A DNA stretch of 64,000 nucleotides from an uncultured Oscillospiraceae bacterium (GCA_900547455.1 URGV01000001.1:169965-233964); one strand, 5' to 3'. Counted from the stretch's first letter, positions 17,682-26,966 are shown. Program-made: numbers and translations. Notes: a model not told the origin generated them from the sequence alone.

Positions 17682-19319
17682 TTAGGATGCCTGCTGTGTA
17701 AATTCGAGGTTGTCAAACGAGTCGGCATCCGCAATTCCATTGGCAGAGAGGAGATAGCTGACCGAGACCCGGTCGCCTGGCTGGGTGAGGGCAAGTTCCG
17801 GGCTGACCGACGCCTGCGCTGTGAACAGGATGTCCTGCGGGCTTTCCAACAGGAATTTGTAGATGGTGCGCCCGTCGCTGTATTCGCTGGCGATGCGCAG
17901 AATCACGCCTTCCACCGTCTCGGTTTCTCCACTGAGATTGCTGATGGTGGTCACGCCGTCGCTGACCAGCTTGCTTTCGTAGTCGCGCAGCGCGTCGCTG
18001 ACCGACTCGCCGGTGCCGACGGTGGAGTAGTTGGTGACCGAGACAAAGGCGTACTGCTTAATCAGGCCGATATCGTCCTTGAGCGTCATAAAGTAGGTGG
18101 GCTGGGAATCGATGTTGAGGATAATCGGGAAGCTGGCCTGATACCCCAGGTCCTGCACCCGGCCCTGTGCGGAGAGCTGGCCCGCCTCTTCGGTTGCACC
18201 GCTCATCTCGTACATGATTGGCTCCTTGGTGACCATGTCCACCATAATGAATCCGATTGCGCTGTCGTCCGCCCCGACGCTGGTCAGGCCGGTGAACAGA
18301 TAGCATTCCCCATTGTTGTAGACGATGTTGTGGCCGTCGCTGGGGCGATACTTGTCCTTGTTGGCAAAGTTGAAGATGCCGTGAACATAGTTGCCGCGGT
18401 TAGTGATCTGCTCGATGACAAAATCTTCCGGCTGCACGCGGTCCACCCACTCCGGGATGTTCTCCATCGTGTAGCGCTCCATCTGGCCGGTGGTGGCGTT
18501 GAGCAGGATGATGCCGTCCGCCTCTGGCAGTGAGAAGCCGCGCAGGTTGTGATAGGTGGAGACGACCCAGTAGGGCTGTCCGTTGTCGTCCAGCTCAAAG
18601 GAGTAGTCGGTGATGCCGGTCAGCAATCCGGGGCCAAAGCGCACCTTGCGCGCCACGTCAAACAGCAGATAGCTGCCGGGGTGGTACTTGATTTTGCTGC
18701 CCTCGACATAGCGCACGTCGTTGGTATTGGTCGCGGAGACGACGATGTAGCCAGGCGTGCCTTCCATATTGGTGAGCCACTTGAAAAAGCCGGAATGGTA
18801 CAGCGGAACCACCCACACAAGCTCGCCGTCCACCATCTGAATGGTGGCGGTCTGCAATTCCACCTGGGAGCCCAGCGCCGGGCGTTCGCCCAGTTTTTTC
18901 TGTGCCAGCTGCAGGGCCAGAGGCTCGTCCACAATCGGGATTTGGGAGATGTCGATGGTCTGCACCTCGCTGTCAAATGTTTTGATCTGCGGCTCGCCCA
19001 GCTGGTCGCGGTAGGCTTTCCACTGGAAGAAAACCGAGCAGACAACCAGCACTACGGCGATGATGACCCAGGGAACGGCGATGATGATGGCCGGGACCTT
19101 GGGAAATTTTGCCTTGGCCGAATAGGAAAAGTTGTTGAGCTGGATGGTAAATTCGCCGATCTTCAGCAAAGTCGCCGACCCCACATAGGCGGTGATCAGC
19201 ACCGCCCAGAAGAGTGCGCCATCCAGATAAAGCGGGCTTAAGTTTGGCGTCTCCACAAAGACGTACAGCGCCGCCACAATTGTGATTGCAAGAAAAACGA
19301 ACCACTTTGTCTTTTTCAT
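17682..19319 (-). CDS. Large membrane-anchored protein of unknown function
   Basis: A 545-residue protein that I do not recognise. Three hydrophobic stretches near residues 5-21, 33-52 and 75-98 form an N-terminal membrane region, and the remaining 440 residues are a soluble, probably extracytoplasmic, domain rich in beta-strand-like sequence with many Tyr, Gly and Asp. A repeated theme of short strands ending in processed-looking turns (ELVWVVPLYHSGF, PYWVVSTYHNLRGF) suggests two related modules of about 100 residues, perhaps PepSY-like. No catalytic motif is evident. It is followed by the small membrane protein at 17205-17651. An extended -10 (TGCTATACT on the minus strand near 19378-19386) may be its promoter. 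Confidence 0.75.
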   Translation of the reverse strand: MKKTKWFVFLAITIVAALYVFVETPNLSPLYLDGALFWAVLITAYVGSATLLKIGEFTIQLNNFSYSAKAKFPKVPAIIIAVPWVIIAVVLVVCSVFFQWKAYRDQLGEPQIKTFDSEVQTIDISQIPIVDEPLALQLAQKKLGERPALGSQVELQTATIQMVDGELVWVVPLYHSGFFKWLTNMEGTPGYIVVSATNTNDVRYVEGSKIKYHPGSYLLFDVARKVRFGPGLLTGITDYSFELDDNGQPYWVVSTYHNLRGFSLPEADGIILLNATTGQMERYTMENIPEWVDRVQPEDFVIEQITNRGNYVHGIFNFANKDKYRPSDGHNIVYNNGECYLFTGLTSVGADDSAIGFIMVDMVTKEPIMYEMSGATEEAGQLSAQGRVQDLGYQASFPIILNIDSQPTYFMTLKDDIGLIKQYAFVSVTNYSTVGTGESVSDALRDYESKLVSDGVTTISNLSGETETVEGVILRIASEYSDGRTIYKFLLESPQDILFTAQASVSPELALTQPGDRVSVSYLLSANGIADADSFDNLEFTQQAS

Positions 19320-19407
19320 AATCTCACCCTCTTTGTTACTTTGACATAGGGCAAAGGGCGCCCCGTGTTGTAAAACAGTATAGCATAAAAGGGTGCGTTT
19401 GGAAAGG

Positions 19408-19623
19408 TCAATTTTCTACCTCGTCGCGAACGCTGCCGTCCTCAAGCAGGTGGATGCGGTAGGCGGAGTCGAGCGTGTTGGGGAGATATTCCTCAAACCA
19501 TTCAAAGGAAAGGTCGTTGATGCGTTCAGCCTGTGACACAGGCAGCAGAAAAAAGGCTGGCTGATTGGGGACAGAAAATAACAGATGCGCGTCCAGCTGC
19601 GACAGAATGGAAATTTCCTTCAT
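19408..19623 (-). CDS. Small protein of unknown function
   Basis: A 71-residue soluble protein without recognised motif; it is acidic at its C-terminus (LLEDGSVRDEVEN). It is supported by a strong ribosome site (AAAGGAGGA, 6 bases before the ATG) and by a perfect -10 TATAAT on the minus strand (complement of 19676-19681), though no clear -35 is seen. It reads in the same direction as the two unknown membrane-protein genes that follow. Confidence 0.65.
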   Translation of the reverse strand: MKEISILSQLDAHLLFSVPNQPAFFLLPVSQAERINDLSFEWFEEYLPNTLDSAYRIHLLEDGSVRDEVEN

Positions 19624-20125
19624 GAGAATCCTCCTTTATTTTGGTTGTTGTCGAATGAGATTTGCTTACAGGCAAATTATAGCAGAAATGAAAGGAAGAA
19701 ATTGTTGAAAGATGTCGTGGAATTTTGTGGAATATAGTTGAAAAGTAGAAAAAAGGCTCCCTTTTGCAGCGAGCAGGCAGAAAGGAGAGAAGAAATGTTC
19801 TCGAAAAAGGGAGGAAAAGAAAGAGGCTTGATGGCGATAAAGGGGGTTTTGCGCATATTTTTGTAGGAATCATCCTCTAAACAAATATGCTAGCAGTTGA
19901 TTTTGGGGAAAGACCCTCTGTTGAAAGAGGAAAGCGGTTTTATAAAAAATTGTTTCCACGCTGGACGCAAGTGCCAAAAGCGGAGGATGGACAAGACTGT
20001 TCTTTGCGTTGCTCGCGATAAATATGCAGAATATTTATTCCGGTTTGACAAGGTGATTCGGCTGGAAAGAAAGGAAAATACTTCTTGCCTGCTTTAAACT
20101 GCTAAAATATTTTTTGCGAAACCTA
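19624..20125. other. About 500-base gap with no convincing gene
   Basis: The left end holds the minus-strand promoter and ribosome site of the 71-residue gene. The middle has a possible 23-codon reading frame (19795-19866). The remainder shows weak reading frames only (for example 19987-20097 with an overlapping, too-close ribosome site). I see no tRNA, terminator or repeat. A vegetative promoter for the aroF leader starts at its right edge. Confidence 0.5.
19795..19866 (+). CDS. Possible 23-residue basic peptide
   Basis: An ATG at 19795 with AAAGGAGA 6 bases upstream opens a 23-codon frame ending in TAG. The peptide starts MFSKKGGKERG and ends in a hydrophobic stretch (IKGVLRIFL), so it is basic and amphipathic. 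The ribosome site is good, but no promoter is visible and short frames occur by chance, so it is only a candidate. Confidence 0.28.
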   Translation: MFSKKGGKERGLMAIKGVLRIFL

Positions 20126-20154
20126 TTGACAAACTTCGCCTGGTGGGATATGAT
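20126..20154 (+). promoter_or_regulatory. Sigma-A-type promoter of the aroF leader
   Basis: TTGACA at 20126-20131 and TATGAT at 20149-20154 are separated by 17 bases. The transcript would start near 20161, giving a leader of about 255 bases before aroF. Confidence 0.88.
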
Positions 20155-20184
20155 AGGAACATCAAGAAAAAGGAGTTCGCATTT

Positions 20185-20274
20185 ATGCTACACGTTTCGT
20201 TTACAGCACGATATTACGCTTACCGGGGCTTGATTGGCGCTGGTTGTTTGTGCTGCGCGGATAAGAAACGGTAA
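20185..20274 (+). CDS. aroF leader peptide (putative attenuator peptide)
   Basis: A 29-codon reading frame with AAAAAGGAG 9 bases before its ATG starts 24 bases after the predicted transcription start. The peptide contains SFTARYYAY near its start, that is one Phe and three Tyr in nine residues, and ends LCCADKKR. It is followed by a perfect terminator hairpin (20341-20370) and then aroF-tyrA-aroQ, the genes for tyrosine/phenylalanine synthesis. This is the layout of a ribosome-mediated transcription attenuator in which stalling at Tyr/Phe codons would favour read-through. The peptide and hairpin are seen directly; the mechanism is inferred. Confidence 0.75.
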   Translation: MLHVSFTARYYAYRGLIGAGCLCCADKKR

Positions 20275-20340
20275 TCCTGCTGTTCTTGTAAAATGGATTT
20301 TTGTATATCCACCACGCACTGCATCAAGGTTTGATCGACC

Positions 20341-20370
20341 GCCGGCGCTCCCCAGAGCGCCGGCTTTTTT
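20341..20370 (+). terminator. Attenuator terminator upstream of aroF
   Basis: A perfect 10-bp GC-rich stem (20341-20350 with 20355-20364, loop CCCA) runs straight into a T-run at 20365-20370. It lies between the leader peptide and aroF, so it must be conditional for aroF to be expressed from the upstream promoter. GGCGCT in the 5' arm (20344-20349) also occurs at 20236-20241 in the leader and can compete for the same partner. Confidence 0.88.
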
Positions 20371-20415
20371 GTTGCTGTGCATTGCTGAAAGATCAGATAT
20401 AAAGGAGAGTTTACC

Positions 20416-21423
20416 ATGATTGTTATTGTCAAAGATTCCGCCCGTCCCGAGCAGATTGAAAAATTAAAGGAAAATTTTGAATCGATAGGCCTGCAGGTCC
20501 ACTTTTCCAAGGGCATGAACACCACCCTGCTGGGCCTGGTGGGCGACACCACCAGCGTGGACATCGGGAAGATTGCTTCGCTGGATATCGTTGAAGAGGT
20601 CAAGCGCATCCAGGAGCCGTACAAAAAGGCCAACCGCAAGTTCCACCCGGAAGACAGTGTCGTCGATGTCAACGGTGTGAAGATCGGCGGAGGAAGCTTC
20701 CAGGTGATTGCAGGCCCCTGCTCGGTCGAGACGCCGGAGCAGATCTGCCTGGTGGCAGAGGAGGTCAAAAAGGCAGGCGCTGGCCTTCTGCGCGGCGGCG
20801 CGTTTAAGCCGCGCACCTCTCCCTACTCCTTCCAGGGCCTGCACGGGGAGGGCATCAAGCTGCTGCTGGAGGCCAAAAAACAGACCGGCCTGCCGATTGT
20901 CACCGAGATCATGAACTACGACGACATCGACCTGTTTGAGGAGGTAGACGTCATCCAGGTCGGCGCCAGAAACATGCAGAATTTTGAGCTGCTCAAACAG
21001 CTCGGCAAGCTGAACAAGCCGATTCTCTTAAAGCGCGGCCTTGCCAACACCATCGAGGAATGGCTGATGAGTGCCGAGTACATCATGGCAGGCGGCAATG
21101 AGAAGGTCATCCTCTGCGAGCGCGGCATCCGCACCTTTGAGACCAAGACCCGCAACACCCTCGACCTGTCCGCGGTGCCGATGATTAAAAAGCTCTCCCA
21201 CCTGCCGGTCATCATCGACCCAAGCCATGCGACCGGCCTGCCGTGGATGGTGGAGCCGATGACCCTGGCCGCCATCGCCGCGGGTGCGGACGGCGTGATG
21301 ATCGAAGTCCACAACGACCCGCCGAAAGCGCTGTGCGACGGCGCACAGTCGCTGCGTCCGGACCAGTTTGCCGAGCTGATGCAGAAGGTGAAAAAACTGA
21401 GCGCCTTCATGAAAACACTGTAA
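20416..21423 (+). CDS. aroF: 3-deoxy-7-phosphoheptulonate (DAHP) synthase, type I beta
   Basis: This 335-residue enzyme condenses phosphoenolpyruvate and erythrose 4-phosphate, the first step of the shikimate pathway. An N-terminal ferredoxin-like domain (about 1-70) typical of the regulated I-beta class precedes the TIM barrel, with VIAGPCSVETPEQ near 97-109, RGGAFKPRTSPYSFQG near 135-150, and DPSHATG near 271-277. In this class the N-terminal domain binds Tyr or Phe as feedback inhibitor. The AAGGAGAG ribosome site is 8 bases before the ATG. It is the first gene of the aroF-tyrA-aroQ unit behind the attenuator. Confidence 0.96.
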   Translation: MIVIVKDSARPEQIEKLKENFESIGLQVHFSKGMNTTLLGLVGDTTSVDIGKIASLDIVEEVKRIQEPYKKANRKFHPEDSVVDVNGVKIGGGSFQVIAGPCSVETPEQICLVAEEVKKAGAGLLRGGAFKPRTSPYSFQGLHGEGIKLLLEAKKQTGLPIVTEIMNYDDIDLFEEVDVIQVGARNMQNFELLKQLGKLNKPILLKRGLANTIEEWLMSAEYIMAGGNEKVILCERGIRTFETKTRNTLDLSAVPMIKKLSHLPVIIDPSHATGLPWMVEPMTLAAIAAGADGVMIEVHNDPPKALCDGAQSLRPDQFAELMQKVKKLSAFMKTL

Positions 21424-21450
21424 GTGAAACAGGGAAGGGGATGTGACGGC

Positions 21451-22296
21451 ATGGGAATGAAGGTCGGAATCGTGGGCCTGGGCCTGATCGGCGCCTCGCT
21501 TGCCAAGGCAATCGAAGAAAACACCGAGCATACCGTTTATGGCTTTGACATCGATGAGGAGACGATGCACCGGGCTTTGGAGGAGCACTGCATCGATGGG
21601 ACGCTGGAAGGTTACAGCCAGCTGGACCTCCTCATCGTGGCGCTGTTTCCAAATGCGGCGATTGACCTGATCCGGCAAAAGGTGGAGCAGCTCAAAAAGG
21701 GCTGCATCGTGATGGATATCTGCGGCGTGAAAAAGGCGGTCGCCTCCCAGGTGGCACAGCTTTGCAAGAGCCACGGGGTGGAATTTATCGGCGGGCATCC
21801 GATGGCGGGCAAGGAGCGTTGGGGATACCAAAACGCAACCGGAACATTGTTTCGGGGAGCCAGCATGATTTTGACCCCCATCTTCACCGATTCCTGGGCG
21901 CTGGACATCGTGCAGAAGCTCTGCCAGGAGATTGGTTTCGGGCGGATTGTCTTTACCGACCCGGAAAGCCATGACAAGATGATCGGCTATACCTCTCAGC
22001 TGGCGCACATTCTCTCCAGCGCCTACATCAAAAATCCGCTCTGCATGAACTACAAGGGCTACACCGGCGGCAGCTTCCAGGACTTGACGCGGGTGGCGCG
22101 CCTGAATCCGGTGATGTGGAGCGAGCTGTTTTTGCTCAACCGCCAAAACCTGCTGGACGATCTGGACATCCTGATTTCCAGCCTGCAGGAGTACCGGCAC
22201 GCCATCGCCGAAAATGACGGCCAGCGCCTGACCCAGCTGCTGGCCGACGGCAGCCGCATCAAGGAGGCGCTCAACGAGGAGCAGGAAAAGAAATGA
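21451..22296 (+). CDS. tyrA: Prephenate dehydrogenase
   Basis: A 281-residue NAD(P)-dependent enzyme that oxidatively decarboxylates prephenate to 4-hydroxyphenylpyruvate, the tyrosine-specific step. The Rossmann motif VGIVGLGLIGASLAKA is at the N-terminus; FIGGHPMAGKE near 108-118 contains the catalytic His, and TPEHDK-like SHDKMIGYTSQLAH follows. There is no C-terminal ACT domain, so feedback control may act mainly at aroF. The ATG at 21451 is preferred since AGGGAAGGGG lies 10 bases upstream; an in-frame GTG at 21424 adds nine non-conserved residues. The stop codon lies in an inverted repeat. Confidence 0.93.
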   Translation: MGMKVGIVGLGLIGASLAKAIEENTEHTVYGFDIDEETMHRALEEHCIDGTLEGYSQLDLLIVALFPNAAIDLIRQKVEQLKKGCIVMDICGVKKAVASQVAQLCKSHGVEFIGGHPMAGKERWGYQNATGTLFRGASMILTPIFTDSWALDIVQKLCQEIGFGRIVFTDPESHDKMIGYTSQLAHILSSAYIKNPLCMNYKGYTGGSFQDLTRVARLNPVMWSELFLLNRQNLLDDLDILISSLQEYRHAIAENDGQRLTQLLADGSRIKEALNEEQEKK

Positions 22297-22323
22297 TTTC
22301 GGTAAATTAAAGTTTACCGAAAT
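22296..22323. repeat. Perfect inverted repeat between tyrA and aroQ
   Basis: ATTTCGGTAAA at 22296-22306 is repeated in inverse at 22313-22323 with a 6-base loop. It overlaps the last base of the tyrA stop and is not followed by a T-run, so it is not an ordinary terminator. It could be an RNA processing or stability hairpin, or an operator. Confidence 0.7.
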
Positions 22324-22344
22324 ATAAATAAGGAGGAACCCGAC

Positions 22345-22632
22345 ATGGAACATAACGAGCTGGATTTGTCGCAGCTACGCCAGCGCATCGACCAGCTGGA
22401 CCACGAGATCGCCCGGCTGCTGACCGAACGGATGGAGATCAGTGGCAAGGTGGCCGCCTACAAGAAGGCCAACAACCTGCCTATCTATCATCCCGAGCGG
22501 GAAAAGCAGGTCATCGAGAAGGTCTGCGCCCTGACCAAAGCGGAGTACCGCGAGGCGCTGGCCAAAATTTACCAGTGCATCATGGATCAGAGCAAAGAGG
22601 CCCAAAAAGCACTGATAGAAGGCGAAAAATAG
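22345..22632 (+). CDS. aroQ: Chorismate mutase, AroQ class
   Basis: A 95-residue all-helical chorismate mutase that converts chorismate to prephenate. The AroQ fingerprint is seen as LRQRIDQLDHEIARLL, ERMEISGKVAAYK and HPEREKQVIEKV, carrying the Arg/Lys/Glu active-site residues. It is a stand-alone enzyme, not fused to prephenate dehydratase or dehydrogenase. AAGGAGG lies 8 bases before the ATG. It ends the aroF unit and supplies prephenate to TyrA. Confidence 0.94.
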   Translation: MEHNELDLSQLRQRIDQLDHEIARLLTERMEISGKVAAYKKANNLPIYHPEREKQVIEKVCALTKAEYREALAKIYQCIMDQSKEAQKALIEGEK

Positions 22633-22665
22633 ATTCAAAGGTAACGCTCTATCGGGCGTGAAAAC

Positions 22666-22686
22666 TTTAGCGGCCTAAATTTTTTT
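22666..22686 (+). terminator. Weak candidate terminator of the aroF unit
   Basis: TTTAG CGGC CTAAA followed by seven T forms a five-pair hairpin with a T-run at the end of the aro operon. The stem is short and AT-rich, so efficiency is doubtful. Confidence 0.35.
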
Positions 22687-22697
22687 GCAAAACCCTC

Positions 22698-22726
22698 TTG
22701 ACAACGCCCGGCAAAAGTGCTTTAAT
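22698..22726 (+). promoter_or_regulatory. Promoter of the trpX T-box leader
   Basis: TTGACA at 22698-22703 and TTTAAT at 22721-22726 are 17 bases apart. Transcription would begin near 22733, just before the T-box. Confidence 0.75.
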
Positions 22727-22739
22727 GGGCTCAAGCAAA

Positions 22740-23024
22740 ACATACCCCAAACCGTTGACAGGGAGATAAAACTGACCACGACCTCACAGAGAGCCGGAGC
22801 AAGCTGAGATTCCGGCAGGAAACGAATCAGACAAATGGACCCTGGAGGGCAGGGCGAAAGGAAAAGGCTTTTTCCGAGTATCCCCTGACGCAAGGCCGGC
22901 GTTATCGGTCAGGAATGTGTTGGCATTCTGTTTGAGGTGGGCGTCCTGTTTGACGTCAATCAAGGTGGTACCGCAGATCACAAGCATCTGTCCTTGTATT
23001 TTTACAGGGATGGGTGCTTTTTTT
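22740..23024 (+). promoter_or_regulatory. T-box riboswitch, tryptophan-specific
   Basis: The leader has a T-box layout: AGAGAGCCGG near 22790, a specifier loop with the Trp codon TGG at 22836-22838 (AAATGGACC), the CTGGAG stem I element after it, the T-box AAGGTGGTACCGCAG at 22962-22976, and a 15-bp wobble-rich terminator stem (22984-22998 with 23003-23017) followed by T-run 23018-23024. Uncharged tRNA-Trp would permit read-through into trpX-trpS-trpY-trpZ. The presence of trpS downstream supports the Trp reading. Confidence 0.93.
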
Positions 23025-23098
23025 ATTGGATGTATCCCACCAGCAGACAAAAGCCGGCTCAAATATTGGGCAGAAAATGCCAGAAGGAGTTGCGTTTT

Positions 23099-24079
23099 AT
23101 GAAAAAATTAATTGGTGTTTTGTTGGCAGGACTGTTGGCAGCTGCAATGGGCGGCTGCTCGGGCACAGACAGCTCGACCGCTTCCGCAGGCGAAAAATTG
23201 CAGGTGGGGATCGTGCAGATTATGGAGCACACCTCGCTGGACACCATCCGCGAATCGTTTTTGCAGCAGATGGAGCAGCTGGGCTACGGCGAGGACAAGG
23301 TGGACTACGACATTCAAAACGCCCAGGGTGAGCAGACCAACCTCGGCACCATCTGCCAGAAATTTGTGGGGGATGGGGTGGACATGATTGTGGCGATTGC
23401 GACCCCGACCGCGCAGACCGCGGCGGCCAGTACCAGCGAAATCCCCATCCTCTTTTCGGCGGTGACCGACCCGGTTGAGGCAAAGCTCTTGACCGACCCC
23501 CAGCACCCGGACGGCAACGTGACCGGCACCTCCGATGCGATTCCGGTCGATCAGGTGATGCAGCTCTGCCAGGAGCTGACCCCCGAGGTTCACAAAATTG
23601 GCTTTATGTACACCACCTCGGAGATCAATTCGCAGGTGACCACCGAGCAGGCGATGGAAGCGGCCGAACAGATGGGATATGAGACCCAGCTGATGACCAT
23701 CAGCGAGGTTTCGGAGCTGCAGCAGGCGGCGCAGTCGCTGGCGCAGGAGGTGGACGCCATCTATGTCCCCATCGACAACACCATCGCCCAGGCAATGCCG
23801 GTGCTGGCACAGGTCGGCGTCGATTTTCAGATTCCCATCTACACCGGTGCGGACTCGATGGTGCAGGACGGCGGCTTTGCGACGGTCGGCATCAACTACA
23901 CCCAGCTGGGACAAAAGACCGCGGAGATGGCCGCGGCGGTTCTGGAGGGGACGCCAATCAGCGAGCTGCCGGTGGAGACGCTAAGCGAATTTGGCACCTA
24001 CATCAATCAAACCACCGCCGAACAGATCGGCGTGGAAATCCCGCAGGAGATCGCAGAGACGGCGACCATCCTGTCGTAA
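23099..24079 (+). CDS. trpX: Tryptophan ABC transporter substrate-binding lipoprotein
   Basis: A 326-residue lipoprotein (lipobox near residue 20, LLAAAMGGC) of the ABC_sub_bind/COG2984 family with a periplasmic-binding-protein fold. In several Firmicutes TrpXYZ is a T-box-controlled predicted tryptophan uptake system, and here the Trp T-box directly upstream supports that specificity. AGAAGGAG precedes the ATG at 23099; an in-frame start at 22937 would lie in the riboswitch. trpS follows after about 40 bases, with the permease and ATPase genes behind it. Confidence 0.88.
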   Translation: MKKLIGVLLAGLLAAAMGGCSGTDSSTASAGEKLQVGIVQIMEHTSLDTIRESFLQQMEQLGYGEDKVDYDIQNAQGEQTNLGTICQKFVGDGVDMIVAIATPTAQTAAASTSEIPILFSAVTDPVEAKLLTDPQHPDGNVTGTSDAIPVDQVMQLCQELTPEVHKIGFMYTTSEINSQVTTEQAMEAAEQMGYETQLMTISEVSELQQAAQSLAQEVDAIYVPIDNTIAQAMPVLAQVGVDFQIPIYTGADSMVQDGGFATVGINYTQLGQKTAEMAAAVLEGTPISELPVETLSEFGTYINQTTAEQIGVEIPQEIAETATILS

Positions 24080-24121
24080 AATGTGGGTAAGATGATTTTG
24101 GAAGAAAGGGAGCCAACCGAT

Positions 24122-25206
<1,085 letters not shown>

Positions 25207-25210
<4 letters not shown>

Positions 25211-26091
25211 TGAGCCTGTATTCCTTTTTCTCGGCCATCGAACTTGGGCTGATCTATTCGCTGATGGTGCTGGGGCTGTTCATTTCCTACCGTATTTTAA
25301 ACATCCCGGACCTGACGGTGGACGGCAGCTTTACGCTGGGCGCAGCGGTCGCGGTGGTGGCAACGCTGGCGGGACACCCGGTTTTGGGGCTGCTGCTGGC
25401 CGCGCTTGCCGGGGCGGCCGCCGGATTTGTGACGGCGCTGCTGCAGACCAAGATGAAAATTCAGCCTATCCTGGCGGGCATCATCACCATGACGGCGCTG
25501 TATTCGATCAACCTGATGGTGATGGACAACAAGGCAAACCTCCCGTTAGCGCAGGGCGAGAGCATCTACCACAACCTGCCGGGCATGCTGCTTTCCGGGC
25601 TGGCAGCTATCGGTGTTGCAGCGGTGCTGGTGCTGTTTTTGCAGACGCCGGCTGGGCTGGCGGTGCGGGCGACGGGGGACAACGAGGCGATGGTGCGCTC
25701 CTCCTCGATCAACGCCGACCGGATGAAGATGGTGGGCCTGAGCATCGCCAACGCCTGCGTGGCCCTGTCGGGTGCGCTGATTGCCCACTACAACTGCTAC
25801 GCGGAGGTGCGGATGGGCATCGGCATGGTGGTCATCGGGCTGGCTTCGCTGATTGTTGGCGAGATTGCGGTCGGGCTGCTGGTGCGGCGCGCAACAATTC
25901 TTTCCGGCGCGGTTGCCGCCATCGTCGGCTCCGTCTTGTACCGGCTGATTATTGCGCAGGCGCTGGAGTGGAACTTTTCCTCCTCCAGCCTCAAGCTGAT
26001 TACCGCCATCATTGTAGCGATGGCCATGTCGGTGCCGGCGGTGAAGGAGTTGCTGCGGCTGGCAAAACAGAGAAGGGCAGGGATGCGCTGA
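25207..26091 (+). CDS. trpY: Tryptophan ABC transporter permease
   Basis: A 294-residue integral membrane protein of the BPD_transp_2/COG4120 permease family with about eight hydrophobic segments (for example residues 13-31, 39-56, 60-80, 115-142, 190-222, 235-260). The sequence [16 protein letters not shown] is the typical cytoplasmic loop that contacts the ATPase. It should form the channel of the TrpXYZ importer. It starts within the trpS stop and its own stop overlaps the trpZ ATG by one base. Confidence 0.88.
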
Positions 26092-26903
26092 TGCTGCAAA
26101 TTTTGAGTTTAAGAAAAACATTTTATCCTGGAACGGTCAACGAGCGGCTGGCGATGGATGACCTGAACCTGTCGGTGCAGGACGGCGAATTTGTCACCAT
26201 TATTGGCTCCAACGGGGCGGGCAAATCGACCCTGTTCAACCTGATTGCGGGCAGCATCCTGCCGGACAAGGGCAAAATTGTGCTCGATGGGGAGGACATC
26301 ACCTTCTGGCCGGAACACCGCCGGGCAAAACAGATCGGGCGCATCTTTCAGGACCCGATGCGGGGCACGGCGCCCTCGATGACGATAGAGGAAAATCTGG
26401 CGCTGGCCTATCTGCGCTCCCGGCAGGGACACTTTGGCATCGGAATTCCTAAACAGGAGCAGGAATTTTTCCGTGACCAGCTGGCTTCCCTGGGATTGGG
26501 GCTGGAGGAGCGGATGAAAACGCCGGTTGGACTGCTTTCCGGCGGGCAGCGGCAGGCGGTTTCGTTGCTGATGTGTACCATGACCCCGCCCAAACTGCTG
26601 CTGCTCGACGAGCACACGGCGGCGCTGGACCCGGCGACAGCGGACAAGGTGCTGCAGATTACTCAGGAGATCGTCCAAAAACACCGCATCACCACCCTGA
26701 TGATTACCCACAACCTGCAGCTCTCGCTGCGGATGGGCAGCAGGACGCTGATGATGAGCGAAGGGAAGATACTGTTGGATCTTTGCGGGGAGCAGCGGGA
26801 ACGGATGAGCGTGTCGGAGCTGCTGGAGCGTTTTCAGCAGGCGGGCAGCTGTGCGCTGGACAATGACCGCATCCTGCTGCAGCCGGTTGGTTTTGGTCAT
26901 TAG
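26091..26903 (+). CDS. trpZ: Tryptophan ABC transporter ATP-binding protein
   Basis: A 270-residue ABC ATPase (COG1101 type) with Walker A GSNGAGKSTLFNLIAG (about 40-55), Q-loop IGRIFQDPMRGTAPSMT, signature LLSGGQRQAVSLLM and Walker B LLLLDEHTAALDP, followed by the H-loop ITHN. It should energise TrpY. The ATG at 26091 overlaps the trpY stop. No terminator is visible after it; the next unit has its own promoter at 26967. Confidence 0.9.
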   Translation: MLQILSLRKTFYPGTVNERLAMDDLNLSVQDGEFVTIIGSNGAGKSTLFNLIAGSILPDKGKIVLDGEDITFWPEHRRAKQIGRIFQDPMRGTAPSMTIEENLALAYLRSRQGHFGIGIPKQEQEFFRDQLASLGLGLEERMKTPVGLLSGGQRQAVSLLMCTMTPPKLLLLDEHTAALDPATADKVLQITQEIVQKHRITTLMITHNLQLSLRMGSRTLMMSEGKILLDLCGEQRERMSVSELLERFQQAGSCALDNDRILLQPVGFGH

Positions 26904-26966
26904 AGGGAATATACAGGAATGTTTTTCGGCGAAAGAGAGAATTTTCAAGGAAATAAATCGAAGAGA

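Noticed and set aside
19526-19873. 115-codon minus-strand frame overlapping the 71-residue gene
   Set aside because: It lacks a ribosome site and is a low-complexity Ser/Phe/Leu sequence; the 71-residue frame has a strong ribosome site.
19897-20097. 66-codon frame in the gap before aroF
   Set aside because: It starts at TTG without a ribosome site, has no recognised motif and is of intergenic composition.
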